A DNA stretch of 64,000 nt from Cryptomeria japonica (lineage: Eukaryota > Streptophyta > Pinopsida > Cupressales > Cupressaceae). Below, one piece after another: positions 47,279 through 59,261 of this stretch (positions are counted from its first letter, which is position 1; every line of letters begins with the position of its first letter). The notes under the pieces are model-generated. The model was given only the letters and a program-made list of their open reading frames with translations. It made no database searches and was not told the origin of the DNA. The stretch covers positions 26,318,501 to 26,382,500 of the forward strand of contig NC_081412.1 of the NCBI RefSeq assembly GCF_030272615.1, written 5' to 3'. The position numbers and the translations under genes were made by a program.

Positions 47279-47938
47279 TCATGATTTTAGCACTACTTGT
47301 GATTGATGTTGGTCTAAACAAAATAACAACACACCATCTACATTTCTCCAATACAAGTCCCCGTTCATCAAAACATACTTAACTGCTTGTAATTTGAGTG
47401 ATCTTTTTTGGTTTTCGTCTAAACCTTCAAGACATTTCATATGCTTCAAGTAGTAGACGATATTTGAGTACCAAGGAACCCATTCTATACTCATAACAAT
47501 GTCTTCTAGGCTGACATTATTAACTTGGGAAGCTTCCAGATTTGATTCAACCATCAAATTGGCTAACCCTTGTCCCCTTACTAGTTTGGTTATTTGGATG
47601 TTTATATTGAATTCTTGTATTTGATTTATCCATCTACATCTCCTGCCAGTCACCTTTGATTGTCTGAATATGTCTTTGACTGTCGCATTAGGGACATATG
47701 CCACCACTTCCGCCCCTACCAGATATGATCTGAAAGTTTTCACTAATTTAGCCAATGCATAAGGTTGTTTTTCATTGATGTCATACTTCAATTCAGCTTC
47801 CTGCAAGGCTTTGCTAAAGAATGCAATAGGCTTCTCACGACCCTCGTCATTCTTCTGTAACATAACATCAGCAATGGTGTGATAAGAGGCAAAAGAGAAT
47901 ATTTGGAATGGCTTGGAGAAACCAGGAGACTTTAGCAC
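47279..47938 (-). pseudogene. Giant element RNase H (after RT)
   Basis: Open for 219 codons without an obvious Met start. KPIAFFSKALQEAELKYDI and VTGRRCRWINQIQEF are the usual gypsy RNase H and tether motifs. The catalytic Asp near the start (FASYHTIADVML instead of DASD-like) and the later Asp (AYVPNATVKDI instead of TDH) appear lost, so this domain was probably inactive or has decayed. It leads into the integrase linker (YVLMNGDLYWRN). Confidence 0.88.
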
Positions 47939-48046
47939 AAGAGCTTCCTTAATTTATTTCTTAATACCTGCAAAGTCATCCTTAGCTTCATTGTTCCAAT
48001 CCAACTTTGTGCCCTTCTTTAACATCTTAGATATGGGTTTCACAAT

Positions 48047-49274
48047 CTATGCAAAATATGTAAATCTCCTCACAAAGTTTATCTGTCCAAAAAATGACTG
48101 TATGGCTTTGACTATTTTGGGAATGGGAATTATATAAATGGTAGCAACTCTCTCTGGATCAATTTTCACTCCTTCCTTTGAAACTATATGTCCCAGTAGT
48201 TTCCCTTCCGTGACACCAAAATGGAACTTCTTGGGGTTTAAAGAGATACCATATTCTAGAGCTTTTAAGCATATTTTTTCAAGGTGGCTACAATGATTTT
48301 CAACTTTCTTTGAGTATGCAGTCAGATCATCTTGATGTAATATCATGATCACATTGATCAATTCTGCAAATGCTACATCCATAGCTCTTTGGAACGTAGC
48401 CCCTGTGTTTGTCAAACCAAAAGGCATTTTAGTGTACACATATGTTCCCCATGGGGTGGTAAATGCAGTTTTAAACTGTTACGATTCTTTGAATTTTACC
48501 TGGTTATAACCAGAAAAGCCATCCATCATTGACAATAGCTCACATCCTGTTACAATCTACAATAGTGCATCCATGTTTGGCAGTGGGTAATTATCTTTTA
48601 AGGAGGATATGTTCAGATTTTTGAAATCAACACATAGTCTAATGTCTCCATTCTTCTTGCGTACTAGCACAAGATTTGAAACCCACGTTGAGTATCTAAT
48701 TGGCTTGATTATCCCTGCTTCCTTCATTTTTAATATCTCTTCATGCATTTTAGGCAACACGGTGGGATTGATAGGTCTTTGCTTTTGTCTAAATGGTTTT
48801 GCACCATGCTTTAGTGGGATCTCATGCTAAAATAAGTCCTCCCTATATGCTTTTAAGTCATCATACGACCAGGAAAATACATGCCTGTATTTCCTTAGCA
48901 ATGCTATTAAACCTTCCCTCATCTTTGGTGAAATCCTTTTCCCAATGACCATGATTTTTGGGGAATTCTCTATTCCAAGATTTATCTCTTCAACATCCTC
49001 ATCTTTAATTGGTGCTGCCTTTGTTTCTATTCTGTCATCTTTGCCAAAGATCCTCTCCAATGCAACAAGACCTTTAGGGATCTTATTTGTTTTGAGCTGG
49101 ACCATTTCCTTCCCAAATATGGTCTCTTTCCCATCAATTTCTTCGACATAAGTGTTGAAATCAATCTGCTCGGATTCATATTTATCCACACAACGTAGGA
49201 AGTTTAGTAAATCCTCATCATTTTCAAAGACTTGCCAACTGTATATGTTATCCAGGACAAAAGGTCTAGTTTTT
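48047..49274 (-). pseudogene. Giant element reverse transcriptase
   Basis: 49,274-48,827: N-terminal linker (LVALERIFGKDDR, KYRHVFSWSYDDLKAYREDLF), close in form to Tat-lineage elements. 48,760-48,557: fingers (AGIIKPIRYSTWVSNLVLV, IRLCVDFKNLN). 48,439-48,047: palm (MPFGLTNTGATFQRAMD, HQDDLTAYSKK, in which the YxDD motif reads HQDD, and GHIVSKEGVKIDPE). A frameshift and stop separate the segments. The upstream protease/RNase H part lies across the Copia insertion. Confidence 0.9.
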
Positions 49275-50759
49275 GTTGGCATTATAACAGACAAGGAGAG
49301 ATTGTTGGCATTTCAATAAGGATATTGAGAAGGTTGTTGATGATTATGGATATAACTGATTAAGGATCTTTACTGTCTTAATATTATTATTTTGTCATTG
49401 ATGTCAAGAAATTGATATTCTAATTCAGTATGATGTTGCCATATCTTGAGAAGTATGATTTGATGAGTATAAAGATGTCGGTAAAAGACACAGAAAGAAT
49501 GTGATGAATAAGGGGAGAAATAAGTTATTCAATGGGCAACTACTACCGAGTTAGACAATGATGAGATCATGATGTTTAGATTGTTTTGATATCATACACA
49601 TGTTGTTGATTGTAAGGTTAATACTATACTATGTTACCGAGCAAAGAACCTAGTCGGTAAACCCTAAGGTTATCGCTATCGGTTAATGAAGGCGGTATGT
49701 CTACCGAGTGAAGTTTAGTATTTACCGAGTTGCAACCGAGTAGTAACATAATGCATTGAATGAATAAAAGTATTATTTAATGAAGGAAGCTGATGAGCTG
49801 GCTATGATTAAATGATTGGTATGCCGTGAATGAAGTTTGTTAAAGAATCTATGGCAAAGGAAAATTGGCTGGAAGATCTACAGCTTAGATTGAACCGCAA
49901 TACCCTAGCACAAGCTCCAAGAAATGTATGCAAGTTCCAAGGCGGGGTAAAACGTTTTCAGATTGAATGATACATTGAACTTGGTCAAAGTTTGAAGATC
50001 TGATGGCTATGATTGATCATGGGAAATGTGATCAAGGAGATTAAGCGGTTGGCGAATTGTTTATAAATAAGGAACTGTTGATAAACAATGTATGCGGGCA
50101 AGTGTATGGACAGGGATGCTACATAGTGATTACTGAGCACAAAAGCTTGAAGACCCGTTTGAATAACAGAGTATAGAGCCCAACAGATGGACACGATTAG
50201 TCCTATTGTATTGAGCAAATAAGAATCTGCTTTAGCATTTTAGATGTGAAGTTGTAGATAGATAGATTTTAGATGTGAAGTGACAGAAAATCTCTTAATC
50301 GAGTGGACTTAACAGTCTTATTTGTAAAACCCTCTAGCAAGGTGACATTCTGATTGAGTGTTTGAAATCCTTTAACAAGGTCACCTCTAACAAGGTGAAG
50401 ATGCTAATAGATCTGAGGGAAATCCCTTAACCGGGTCACATCTAGCAATGTGTTTGTAACCTTTAACAGGATTTGCTTTTAACCGAGCATACTCTAGAAG
50501 AGTATATTTCTTAGTGGGTCCGAAATCCCACAGTGGTTTTTCCCTATTTGGGTTTCCACGTTAAATCTAGTGTTATGAGGATTATGATGTTTATATGCTT
50601 TTGAGTTTGCATGTTTAGCAGTTTTGGTTATATTGCTGAAGTATATGTTACCGAGGTTGAATCTGATGTTTTTATGGAAGATTACATTTGTATGATTCAC
50701 CCCCCCTCTCATCTTATTAGCTTGGCATCTATACTTAACATTAAGTATCAGAAATATCA
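49275..50759 (+). repeat. Copia 5' LTR, about 1,485 bp
   Basis: Carries TTGTCATTGATGTCAAG, a cluster of ACCGAG/TCGGT words (49,540-49,745), TTATAAATAAGGAAC (50,063, a TATA candidate), blocks of AACCGGGT, GGGTTTCCACG and a TTCACCCCCCCTCTC tail. Confidence 0.93.
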
Positions 50760-50761
50760 AT

Positions 50762-50773
50762 TGGTATCAGAGC
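50762..50773 (+). other. Copia primer binding site
   Basis: TGGTATCAGAGC, complementary to initiator Met tRNA, two bases after the LTR. Confidence 0.92.
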
Positions 50774-50823
50774 ATTGGACTCCGGAAGAAAAGTTTAAAG
50801 GTACTTGAGGCAAAGATCCAAAG

Positions 50824-51540
50824 ATGTATAAGAGGGATGCACCGAAGCTGAACAAGTCAAGTTTCTCTACATGGCAGAAAAGGATGAAGCTACACCTATC
50901 AAGAGTTGGAGAATATGCTGTATATTATCTGGAGAATGATTTTATCACACTGAGCACCTATCCATTGACAATGGAAGAGATAAAGGCAAAGCAAGAACAT
51001 ATCCAAGCAATGATTGAAATAACATCTGCATTGACTGATTCAGAGTTTAATGATCTAGAAGGCTGTAATGATGCAAAGGCAATGTGGGACAAGCTCATAT
51101 CTGTGTATGGCGGTGACGAACATGTTCAAAGAGCAAAAGTGGACAGTCTAAGAGGGCAACTTGAATCTATGAGGATGAATGAAGATGAGAACATAACCCA
51201 GTACAGTACAAGACTAAAGGAGATTGTCAATCAAATCAAAGGAGCCAGTGTAACCATTGAAGAAAAGGATATAACAAGTAAGTTGTTAAGAACCCTTCTA
51301 CCAACTTATGCAATCCGAGTCTCTATAATCAATGAATTGAGGTCTGTACCAAATATGCCAATTTCTTTAGATGCTACTATTGGTAAGCTACATGCATTTG
51401 AGTTAAGTAACTTTGATAACAGTGGGTCATCGGTAAATAAAGTTGAATCTGCATTTAGTTCTTTTCATATTGGTGAATTTGATGATTACAATGATAGAAT
51501 GAGTAAGTACACTAAAGGGGATCACAGTGGAGCAAGTACA
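50824..51540 (+). pseudogene. Copia gag, N-terminal part
   Basis: Open from ATG at 50,824 and clearly a UBN2-type gag (FSTWQKRMKLHL, AMWDKLISVYGGDE, LESMRMNEDENI, KLLRTLLPTYAI). It forms the particle around element RNA. It ends at a stop at 51,550; the downstream frame (from about 51,527) carries the rest of the polyprotein, so a single frameshift lies in this overlap. Confidence 0.93.
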
Positions 51541-54500
51541 CAAACTGTATGAGGAAATCAAAAAGCGAGAAGAGTTTGAAGCACTATTAGCCAGAAGGTT
51601 ACCGAGAGGCAAAGGTAAGTATAAAGGAAAACTACCTTTGAAATGTTTCAATTGTGATAAGATAGGACATATGACTTCTAACTGTCCAGACAAAGATTCT
51701 ACTGAAAAGAGAGATTACCGAGATGATAGACAGAAAGAAAATCATTACAGAGGACACCGAGACTTCAGAAGAAGAGATAGAAAGTCATGCTTAATAGCCG
51801 ATGAGGAATCCAATGATGATAAATCAGATGCAACTGATATAAAGGAGGTAGTTTATGTGGCTATCAAAGATGGATCAGATGAAGAAAGGTATGAAGAAAA
51901 AGCCCTAATATCTCACATAAATACTAATGATTCTTGGATCATAGATAGTGGATGCTCACATCACATGACAGGTGATAAACACAAGTTTGTTATGTTAGAA
52001 GACTATGATGGAGACTATGTAAGATTTGGTAATGATGCACCATGTCCGGTAAAAGGTAAAGGATCCATAACACTTCTTGACAATGCAAGATGCAATGATG
52101 TTTATTGGGTTGAAGGTTTGAAATACAATTTGTTGAGTGTAGCACAACTAAACAATACAGGATACCGAATAGAATTTCAGAAAGGAATTGTCAAAGTTCA
52201 TGACAAGAATGGAAAGTTAGCTGCTACCGGGACACAAACAAGAGGTAACACATTTCACCTTTACTCAACTCGGAATAAATGCCTGTATGCAAAGATAGAT
52301 GATACCTGGTTATGGCATAAAAGGTTTTGTCATGTAAATTTTGATAATCTGATCAAAATAAGCAAGAAGCACCGAGTAAGAGGTCTACCGAGTCTTGAGA
52401 AACCTGAGAATGCTATGTGCCGAGGATGCCAGATGGGTAAAATGACAAGATCAAGCTTTACAAGTAAGTCCTACACTTCTAAGGGAATTTTAGATCTTGT
52501 GCACACTGATCTTTGTGGTCTTATGAAAGTTCAAAGTTATTATGGTGATAAATATTTCATATTATTTGTGGATGATTATTCAAGGATGATGTCAGTTATG
52601 TTTTTAAAAGAAAAATCAGAAGCCTTTCAAATGTTTAAATGGTACAAGGCAAGAGTTGAAAATGAAACAGGAAGACAACTGAAATGTCTTAGATCAGATA
52701 GAGGAGGAGAGTTCACATCTGATGAGTTCAACTTATTCTGCAATGATCATGGTATTAAAAGACAAGTCTCTGCACCGATAACTCCACAGCAAAATGGGAT
52801 AGCTGAGAGAAGAAACAGATCTATTGTGGATTGTGCCAGAACCCTGATGATTGAAAAGAAAGTGGCACAAACATTTTGGAGAGAAGCAATAAGCAGAACA
52901 ATTTACACCTTGAACCGAGTACAACTGTAGAAAGGAACTTTGAAGACACCATATGAAATCTGGTATGACACGAAACCTAATGTAAGTTACTTCAAAATCT
53001 TTGGAAGTAGATGCTATGTACACAAAGATGATAGAAATGGCAAGTTTGATCAGAAAAGTGAAGAAGGAACATTTCTTGGTTATTCTTCTAGAAGTAAAGC
53101 ATTTAAATGTCTGATCAAATCATCTAACAAAATAGTAGAAAGTGCAAACATAAAAATTGATGAATTTGCAGAAAGAAATGATGAAGGAAATTCCAAAGAA
53201 CCAAAATATTATGATGAATTTGTCTATGTTCAATCGACAAGTCCTACCGAGAAAACTGCAGAAGGAAATGAAGAGAATATCCAGTTACCGAGTGATGAAG
53301 AAGATCATATAGAGCCTACCGAGCCTGCATTAGCGAAGTATGTCAGAAGACATCATGCATCAAGTCAGATTATAGGAGATAAAGATGATCCAGTAATGAC
53401 AAGGAACAAACTGAGACAGAACACATGTTTAATATCTGAATTTGAGCCGAGAATAGTGAAAGAGGCATTTAATAGTGAAGACTGGATAAATGCTATGATA
53501 GAAGAGATTGATCAAATCAAGAAGAATGACACATGGACATTGGTCCCAAGATCGAAGGACAAAAATGTAATCGGTACCAAGTGGATTTTCAGAAACAAGC
53601 TGAATGAAAAAAGTGAGGTCATTCAAAATAAAGCAAGACTAGTTTGCAAAGGTTATGTTCAAGGAGAAGGAATTGATTATGGTGAGACTTTTGCACCTGT
53701 GGCAAGACTTGAAGGAGTAAGAATACTGTTGGAATATGTTGCTTTCAAAAATTTCAAGGTATATCAAATGGATGTCAAATCTGCATTTCTGAATGGTATA
53801 TTAGAAGAAGAAGTTTTTATTGAACAACCTGAAGGATTTTCTGAAGACAATAATTAAGATCAGGTATGTAAATTGAACAAAGCTTTATATGGTCTGAAAC
53901 AAGCACCTAGAGCATGGTATGAAAGACTGCACTCTTATTTGATCAAGATTGGTTTTATAAGGACAAGTGAAAACAACAATATGTACATGAAGAATGATGA
54001 AAATGGAATACTGATCTCAGCCATATTTGTTGATGATATTATATTTTGTGGAAATGACTCTTTATGCAAGAACTTTGGAAATGAAATGAGCAAAGAATTT
54101 GAGATGTCATTAATCGGTGAGATAAAGTATTTTAAAGGTTTACAGATACTGCAAATGAAAAATGAGATTTTCATTACTCAATCCAAGTACATAAAGGAAA
54201 TCTTGAAGAAATTTGGAATGGAGGATTCAAAACCAGTAAGTACTCCTATGACTACCAACTGTAAGCTATCAAAGAATGATGAATCTGCATCTGTTGATGA
54301 GATACTTTACCGATCCATGATTGGAAAGCTGCAATATGTTGTTCACAACAGGCTAGACATAACACATGTAGTAGGTATAGTTGCAAGATTCTTTGCAGAT
54401 CCTAAGGAAACACACATGACAACAATCAAGATAATTTTTAGATACTTGAAAGGCACTGAGGATTATGGCTTAGTATATCAGAAAGGAAATGACTTTGATT

Positions 54501-54979
54501 TAAAAGTTTATACTGATGCTGATTGGGCAGGCAACATTGATGACAGGAAAAGCACAAGTGGAGGAGTTTTCTTTTTAGGAGAAAGACTAGTGAGTTGGCT
54601 TAGCAAGAAACAAGGATGTGTTTCACAGTCAACAATAGAAGCTGAATACGTTGCTGCAACATTGAATTGTACCAACATAGCATGGATCAAACAACTATTG
54701 GAAGGTATAAATGAGAAAGTTACCGAGCCAGTAACTATATTCTGTGACAATACTAGTGCCATTAACATTTCAAAGAATCCTGTTATGCACTCTAAGACAA
54801 AGCACATCTCTATCAAATATCATTATCTTAGAGAAGAAGCTCAAGAGAAGAAAGTGGTGTTGGAGTATGTTAGCACAAAGGAACAAATAGCAGATATCTT
54901 CACCAAGCCACTGCCAAGGGACACTTTTGAGTATCTCAGAAGTAAGTTAGGGGTCCTACCCCTATCTTCCATTCATTGA
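51527..54979 (+). pseudogene. Copia pol: gag C-term, protease, integrase, RT, RNase H
   Basis: One frame with two stops. Gag zinc knuckle CFNCDKIGHMTSNC at about 51,645 is complete (C-x2-C-x4-H-x4-C). Protease WIIDSGCSHHMTGD at about 51,935. Integrase: zinc module ending CRGCQMGK, core HTDLCG, RSDRGGEF and QNGIAERRNRS (the DDE residues are present). The first stop falls in the integrase C-terminal region at 52,928. [29 protein letters not shown], second stop at 53,855, then ALYGLKQAPRAWYERL and catalytic FVDDIIFCG at about 54,030. RNase H: YTDADWAGN, KSTSGGVFFLG, EAEYVAATLN, then FTKPLPRDTFEYLR. All catalytic residues seem kept. The polyprotein would be processed by its own protease. Confidence 0.95.
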
Positions 54980-55370
54980 CAGAGTTCGGTGAAAGCATCA
55001 ATTGGATGACTCTACAGAATATCTTTTAGGAGTTGATGCTGATTTACACACTTGAAGATGTTTTCTAAAGGTGTGCAGGAAACAATACAGGGAACAAGAA
55101 TTGAAGACATAAATGCTCTTATCGAGACTAAGTTGACGCATAACAGCAGAAAATCACTTCATATAGGAAGAAATTATGTTTTAGTTCTTTACTTTTTGGC
55201 ATTGTTGTCAAAGGGGGAGAAGACTGAAGAAAAGCAAGACTGGAGACAAGGAGTGGATACTAATCTATGGGGGAGAATTCTGATGACAGGGGGAGAGCAT
55301 TTCAGCATTTCAAAATCTCACAGCAATTCGAATCAATTAGGTCAAATCAATTGGTTTTGCCATCAATGCC
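54980..55370 (+). other. Copia 3' untranslated region
   Basis: From the pol stop to the purine tract. An open frame at 55,052-55,396 runs into the LTR and has no family features. GGGGGAGA words occur at 55,213, 55,269 and 55,290, degenerate copies of the purine tract. Confidence 0.7.
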
Positions 55371-55382
55371 AAAGGGGGAGAT
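55371..55382 (+). other. Copia polypurine tract
   Basis: AAAGGGGGAGAT directly before the LTR start TGTTGG. Confidence 0.9.
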
Positions 55383-56896
55383 TGTTGGCATTATAACAGA
55401 CAAGGAGAGATTGTTGGCATTTCAATAAGGATATTGAGAAGGTTGTTAATGATTATGGATATAACTGATTAAGGATGTTTATTGTCTTAATATTATTATT
55501 TTGTCATTGATGTCAAGAAATTGATTTTCTAATTCAGTATGATGTTGCCATATCTTGAGAAGTATGATTTGATGAGTATAAAGATGTCGGTAAAAGACAC
55601 AGAAAGAATGTGATGAATAAGGGGAGAAATAAGTTATTCAATGGACAACTATTACCGAGTTAGACAATGATGAGATCATGATGTTTAGAATGTTTTGATA
55701 TCATACATATGTTGTTGATTGTAAGGTTAATACTATACTATGTTACCGAGCAAAGAACCTAGTCGGTAAACCCTAAGGAACCTAGTCGGTAAACCCTAAG
55801 GTTATCACTATCGGTTAATGAAGGCGGTATGTCTACCGAGTGAAGTTTGTATTTATCGAGTTGCAACTGAGAGTAACAAAATGCATTGAATGAATAAAAG
55901 TATTATTTAATGAAGGAAGTTGATGAGCTGGCTATGATTAAATGATTGGTATGCCGTGAATGAAGTTTGTTAAAGAATCTATGGCAAAGGAAAATCGACA
56001 GGAAGATCTACAACTTAGATTGAACCGCAATACCCTAGCACAAGTTCCAAGAAATGTATGCAAGTTCCAAGGCGGGGTAAAACATTTTCAGATCGAAGGA
56101 TACATTGAACCTGGTCAAAGTTTGAAGATCTGATGGCTATGATTGATCATGGGAAATGTGATCAAGGAGATTAAGCGGTTGGCGAATTGTTTATAAATAA
56201 GGAACTGTTGATAAACAATGTATGCGGGCAAGTGTATGCACAGGGATGCTACATAGTGATTACCGAGCACAAAAGCTTGAAGACTTGTTTGAATAACAGA
56301 GTATAGAGCCCAACAGATGGACAAGATTAGTCCTATTGTATTGAGCAAATAAGAATCTGCTTTAGCATTTTAGATGTGAAGTTGCAGATAGATTTTTATT
56401 ACTGTTATTTTGTGAAGTGACAAAAAATCTCTTAACCAAGTGGACTTAACAGTCTTATTTGTAAAACCCTCTAGCAAGGTGACATTCTGATTGAGTGATT
56501 GAAATTCTTTAACAAAGTCACCTCTAACAAGGTGAAGATCCTAACAGATATGAGGGAAATCCCTTAACCGGGTCACATCTAGCAATGTGTTTGTAATCTT
56601 TAACAAGATTTGCTTTTAATCGAGCTTACTCTAGAAGAGTGTATTTCTTAGTGGGTCCGAAATCCCACAGTGGTTTTTCCCTATTTGGGTTTCCACGTTA
56701 AATCTGGTGTTATGAGGATTATGATGTTTATATGCTTTTGAGTTTGCATGTTTAGCAGTTTTGGTTATATTGCTGAAGTATATGTTACCGAGGTTAAATC
56801 TGATGTTTTTATGGAAGATTAAGTTTGTATGATTCACCCCCCCTCTCATCTTATTAGCTTGGCATCTGTACTTAACATTAAGTATCAGAACTATCA
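55383..56896 (+). repeat. Copia 3' LTR, about 1,514 bp
   Basis: Near-identical to the 5' LTR. The main length difference is a 23-bp tandem duplication (GAACCTAGTCGGTAAACCC twice at about 55,756-55,800), plus a few small indels (for example near 56,385). Confidence 0.95.
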
Positions 56897-56922
56897 GTTT
56901 TAACCTCCACCTTGGATACACA

Positions 56923-57843
56923 CTAACACATTATATCATCTTGTTTGATGGATACGTTAGCTAGAAAATTTGCCATAATAGTTTGGGATCTATCAACCCA
57001 CTCTATTGAAAAGGCATCAAAACATTCAATAGTATCCCAAACTTCATTCCTATATCTCTTTAGTCTGGTGTTCTTAGTGGTATACTTGGATTTGACCTGT
57101 GAAATGATCAATTTTGAATCTCCGTAAACACTAAGGAGCTTTATCCCATATTTGGATGCCAAATTTAGTCCTAGCAAAAGAGCCACATATTCTGCTATAT
57201 TGTTGGTGCAATAAAATGATAAAAGGAATGAATATTTTATTGTTCTTCCTTTTGGTGAAATAAAAACAACTCCTACCCCATTTCCCTCCTTGCTGCAATC
57301 TCCATCAAAATACATCCGCCATATCTGATTCATGCTTTCATGAGCACCAAAGCTAATGGGGTCTGCATTTTTCATCTCAAGCTTTCTTAATTGGACTGTA
57401 AAATTTTCCATGTATGAGTGACAGAAATAGGTTATTTGGTTAGGGTCTATGTTTTCAATAATGTAAGAGGATCTTGATTCCCTCTCTACTCTTACTTCCT
57501 TTACATTCATTAGTATGATATCATATGATAGGTCTAATTGAACATGACCTCCCACCAGGCCTGATCGTTGTCTAGATAATAGCATCCCATAGTTAGGTGA
57601 AACATCCACCACTGTTATATCTGTTCTGTATGAAGCCTCAAGGCAAGCAACAATTTTGAATTCTATGTTCTTCATGACACCCACCACTGGGATAAACCTA
57701 TTTTCCATGACATAAGAATTTCCATAAGTATTATCTACCCACATTCCCAATTCTTTTATTATTTCAAAAGGCATAATATTCATAGTAGCTCCTGAATCTA
57801 GCATACAATTTCTTACCAATCTATTGTTAATCATCAATGTCAT
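56923..57843 (-). pseudogene. Giant element protease plus extra RNase H
   Basis: 306 codons open on the minus strand. The protease site is CMLDSGATMNIMPFEII at the N-terminus, followed by VVDVSPNYGMLLSRQ (flap and ALLG-like region). From about residue 170 there is a full RNase H of the archaeal/plant type: WRMYFDGDCSKEGNGVGVV, TNNIAEYVALLLGL, YGDSKLIISQVKSKY, WVDRSQTIMANFLANV. The D-E-D catalytic set is visible (FDGD, AEY, GDS) and the final Asp of the ADxLA motif reads Asn (MANFLA). A stop follows just before the Copia insertion site. Confidence 0.9.
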
Positions 57844-57930
57844 ATAAAAGGGGTCTATTTACAAAGGATATTTTGTTATCGTGGTTCCCAAGTATACCAC
57901 AAGTGCAACCTCTTCTTCTTGCTCCTCTGT

Positions 57931-59150
57931 CTAACCCTGGTGGCTTTGTTCCTTATATGAGTCTTTGGGAACTGCAGATATCATCTTCATAGTTTTTTCT
58001 CTGTATTTAGGGAATTTCATCATCTCCAAGAGAGGAACTGGAACCTTCATCTGTGATACTACGTTAGAGATGTTGAAATATGAAGTGTTTGACTCAATCT
58101 TCTCAATGTGTTCATTCTTTGGTGGCTTGACTAATTTAGTGCTATTTTCTTTTGTTTTGACCACATTTCCATCCCGTGGCTCGACTATTGCTGTGGTTGA
58201 TGATTTATTTTTCGTGTTACCTTCTTTTATAAACAATCCTGCAGGTTTTCTTTGATCTAAATTCACAACTCTGTTTCTTAGATTGTAATTGCTCCTTGCT
58301 TGAGCCACAACTGTGATGGTCAACGCCTCTTGTTCTTCTTTCGTAGGCTTTCTTAACCTCAGGACCTCCTCTTCATCATGATCTGAAAATACTTGTTGCA
58401 TGCAATATTGATGATTATACCTTCTATCATTATATTATATTCATAATCATCATCGAATGAGTCATAATCATTCACCCCATTAAAAGGTTGAATCAATACT
58501 ATATTTATTGATTGATTAGTGTCATATTGATCATATGCTGTTTCTTCACTTTGCAAACTTTGAGCCACAACCCATTGTAATGGAGAATGTGGTAAATTGC
58601 ATGCATTACACCAAGGATTATCCTCTATCATGTATTTTCCCTTGCTAAGTGGAACAGGTAAATCCTTATTAGAGTTTTGTTTTGGAACTTCTGGTTTTCC
58701 ATCCTTCCAATTTGTGTTGTAAGGCATATCATGGAGCTTTGGTCTATCCTGTTTATAAAACTATGGTCTATTAGGTTTACCTAATTTCATAGATAAATAT
58801 TTCAAAGCACTCAATAATTTATCAAATTTGTCTTCCTCCTTGTTCTGTCTAGGGGCTTTTGGGTTATACAACCTTGTGTCATCTCTCTTCCCAATTCTAC
58901 TAGCAACCTTTCTGTTATTTTCTATGGTGATTTCAATCTTTAGGGCCTCTTGTAGGGTAGATGGGTTCCTTGATCTAAACTCATAGTTAGTCTTGCTATC
59001 AAATGCATTCATATAATGAAGGATGCTTACTTCATTCACTGGCTTCATATGTTGTGGGATTTTGTTCAAAACTTTATTAAATCTCTTGTTAAATTTAATT
59101 ACTGATTCATTATGCTCCTTTTGTATAGTCATAATCTCGTGTAGAGTAAA
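57931..59150 (-). pseudogene. Giant element gag, N-terminally deleted
   Basis: 59,132-58,761: retrotransposon-gag C-terminal part (VIKFNKRFNKVLNKIPQHM, LHYMNAFDSKTNYEF). 58,727-58,359: nucleocapsid-like region with WCNACNLPHSPLQW, a zinc knuckle whose last Cys is missing. 58,401-57,931: basic and Ser/Thr-rich linker to the protease. Only about 110 bp separate this from the LTR, so the first few hundred gag residues and the primer site are deleted. Confidence 0.82.
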
Positions 59151-59261
59151 TTCCTACTCCTACTCTCTACTTCTATCTCCTATGGTAATTTTAAATAAAG
59201 TGAAATGTGTTGTTTATTTTTGAATAAATGTTTTTAAAAGACCAGTGCCTTACTTCCTTTC
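59151..59261. other. Deletion-scarred leader next to giant 5' LTR
   Basis: A short tract between gag and the LTR with no primer site (no TGGTATCAGA or comparable tRNA match on the minus strand). It is probably the join left by the deletion. Confidence 0.5.

Larger units (their letters stand above)
49275..56896 (+). mobile_element. Nearly intact Ty1/Copia element
   Basis: Two LTRs starting TGTTGGCATT and ending ATCA, target duplication GTTTT (49,270-49,274 and 56,897-56,901), primer site, gag, pol in Copia order (protease, integrase, RT, RNase H), polypurine tract. The defects seen are one frameshift near 51,530 and two in-frame stops (52,928 and 53,855). The LTRs are highly alike, so insertion is fairly recent compared with its host element. 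It lies opposite to the giant gypsy element and splits it between extra RNase H and RT. Confidence 0.96.

Noticed and set aside
54508-54816. Minus-strand open frame of about 100 codons
   Set aside because: It is antisense to the Copia RNase H, whose motifs are clear on the + strand.
55052-55396. Open frame of 114 codons after Copia pol
   Set aside because: It runs through the polypurine tract into the LTR and has no conserved features; it is 3' UTR.
49275-56896. Endogenous pararetrovirus or retrovirus
   Set aside because: Integrase precedes RT, there is no movement or envelope-like gene, and LTRs with target duplication are present: an ordinary Copia retrotransposon.
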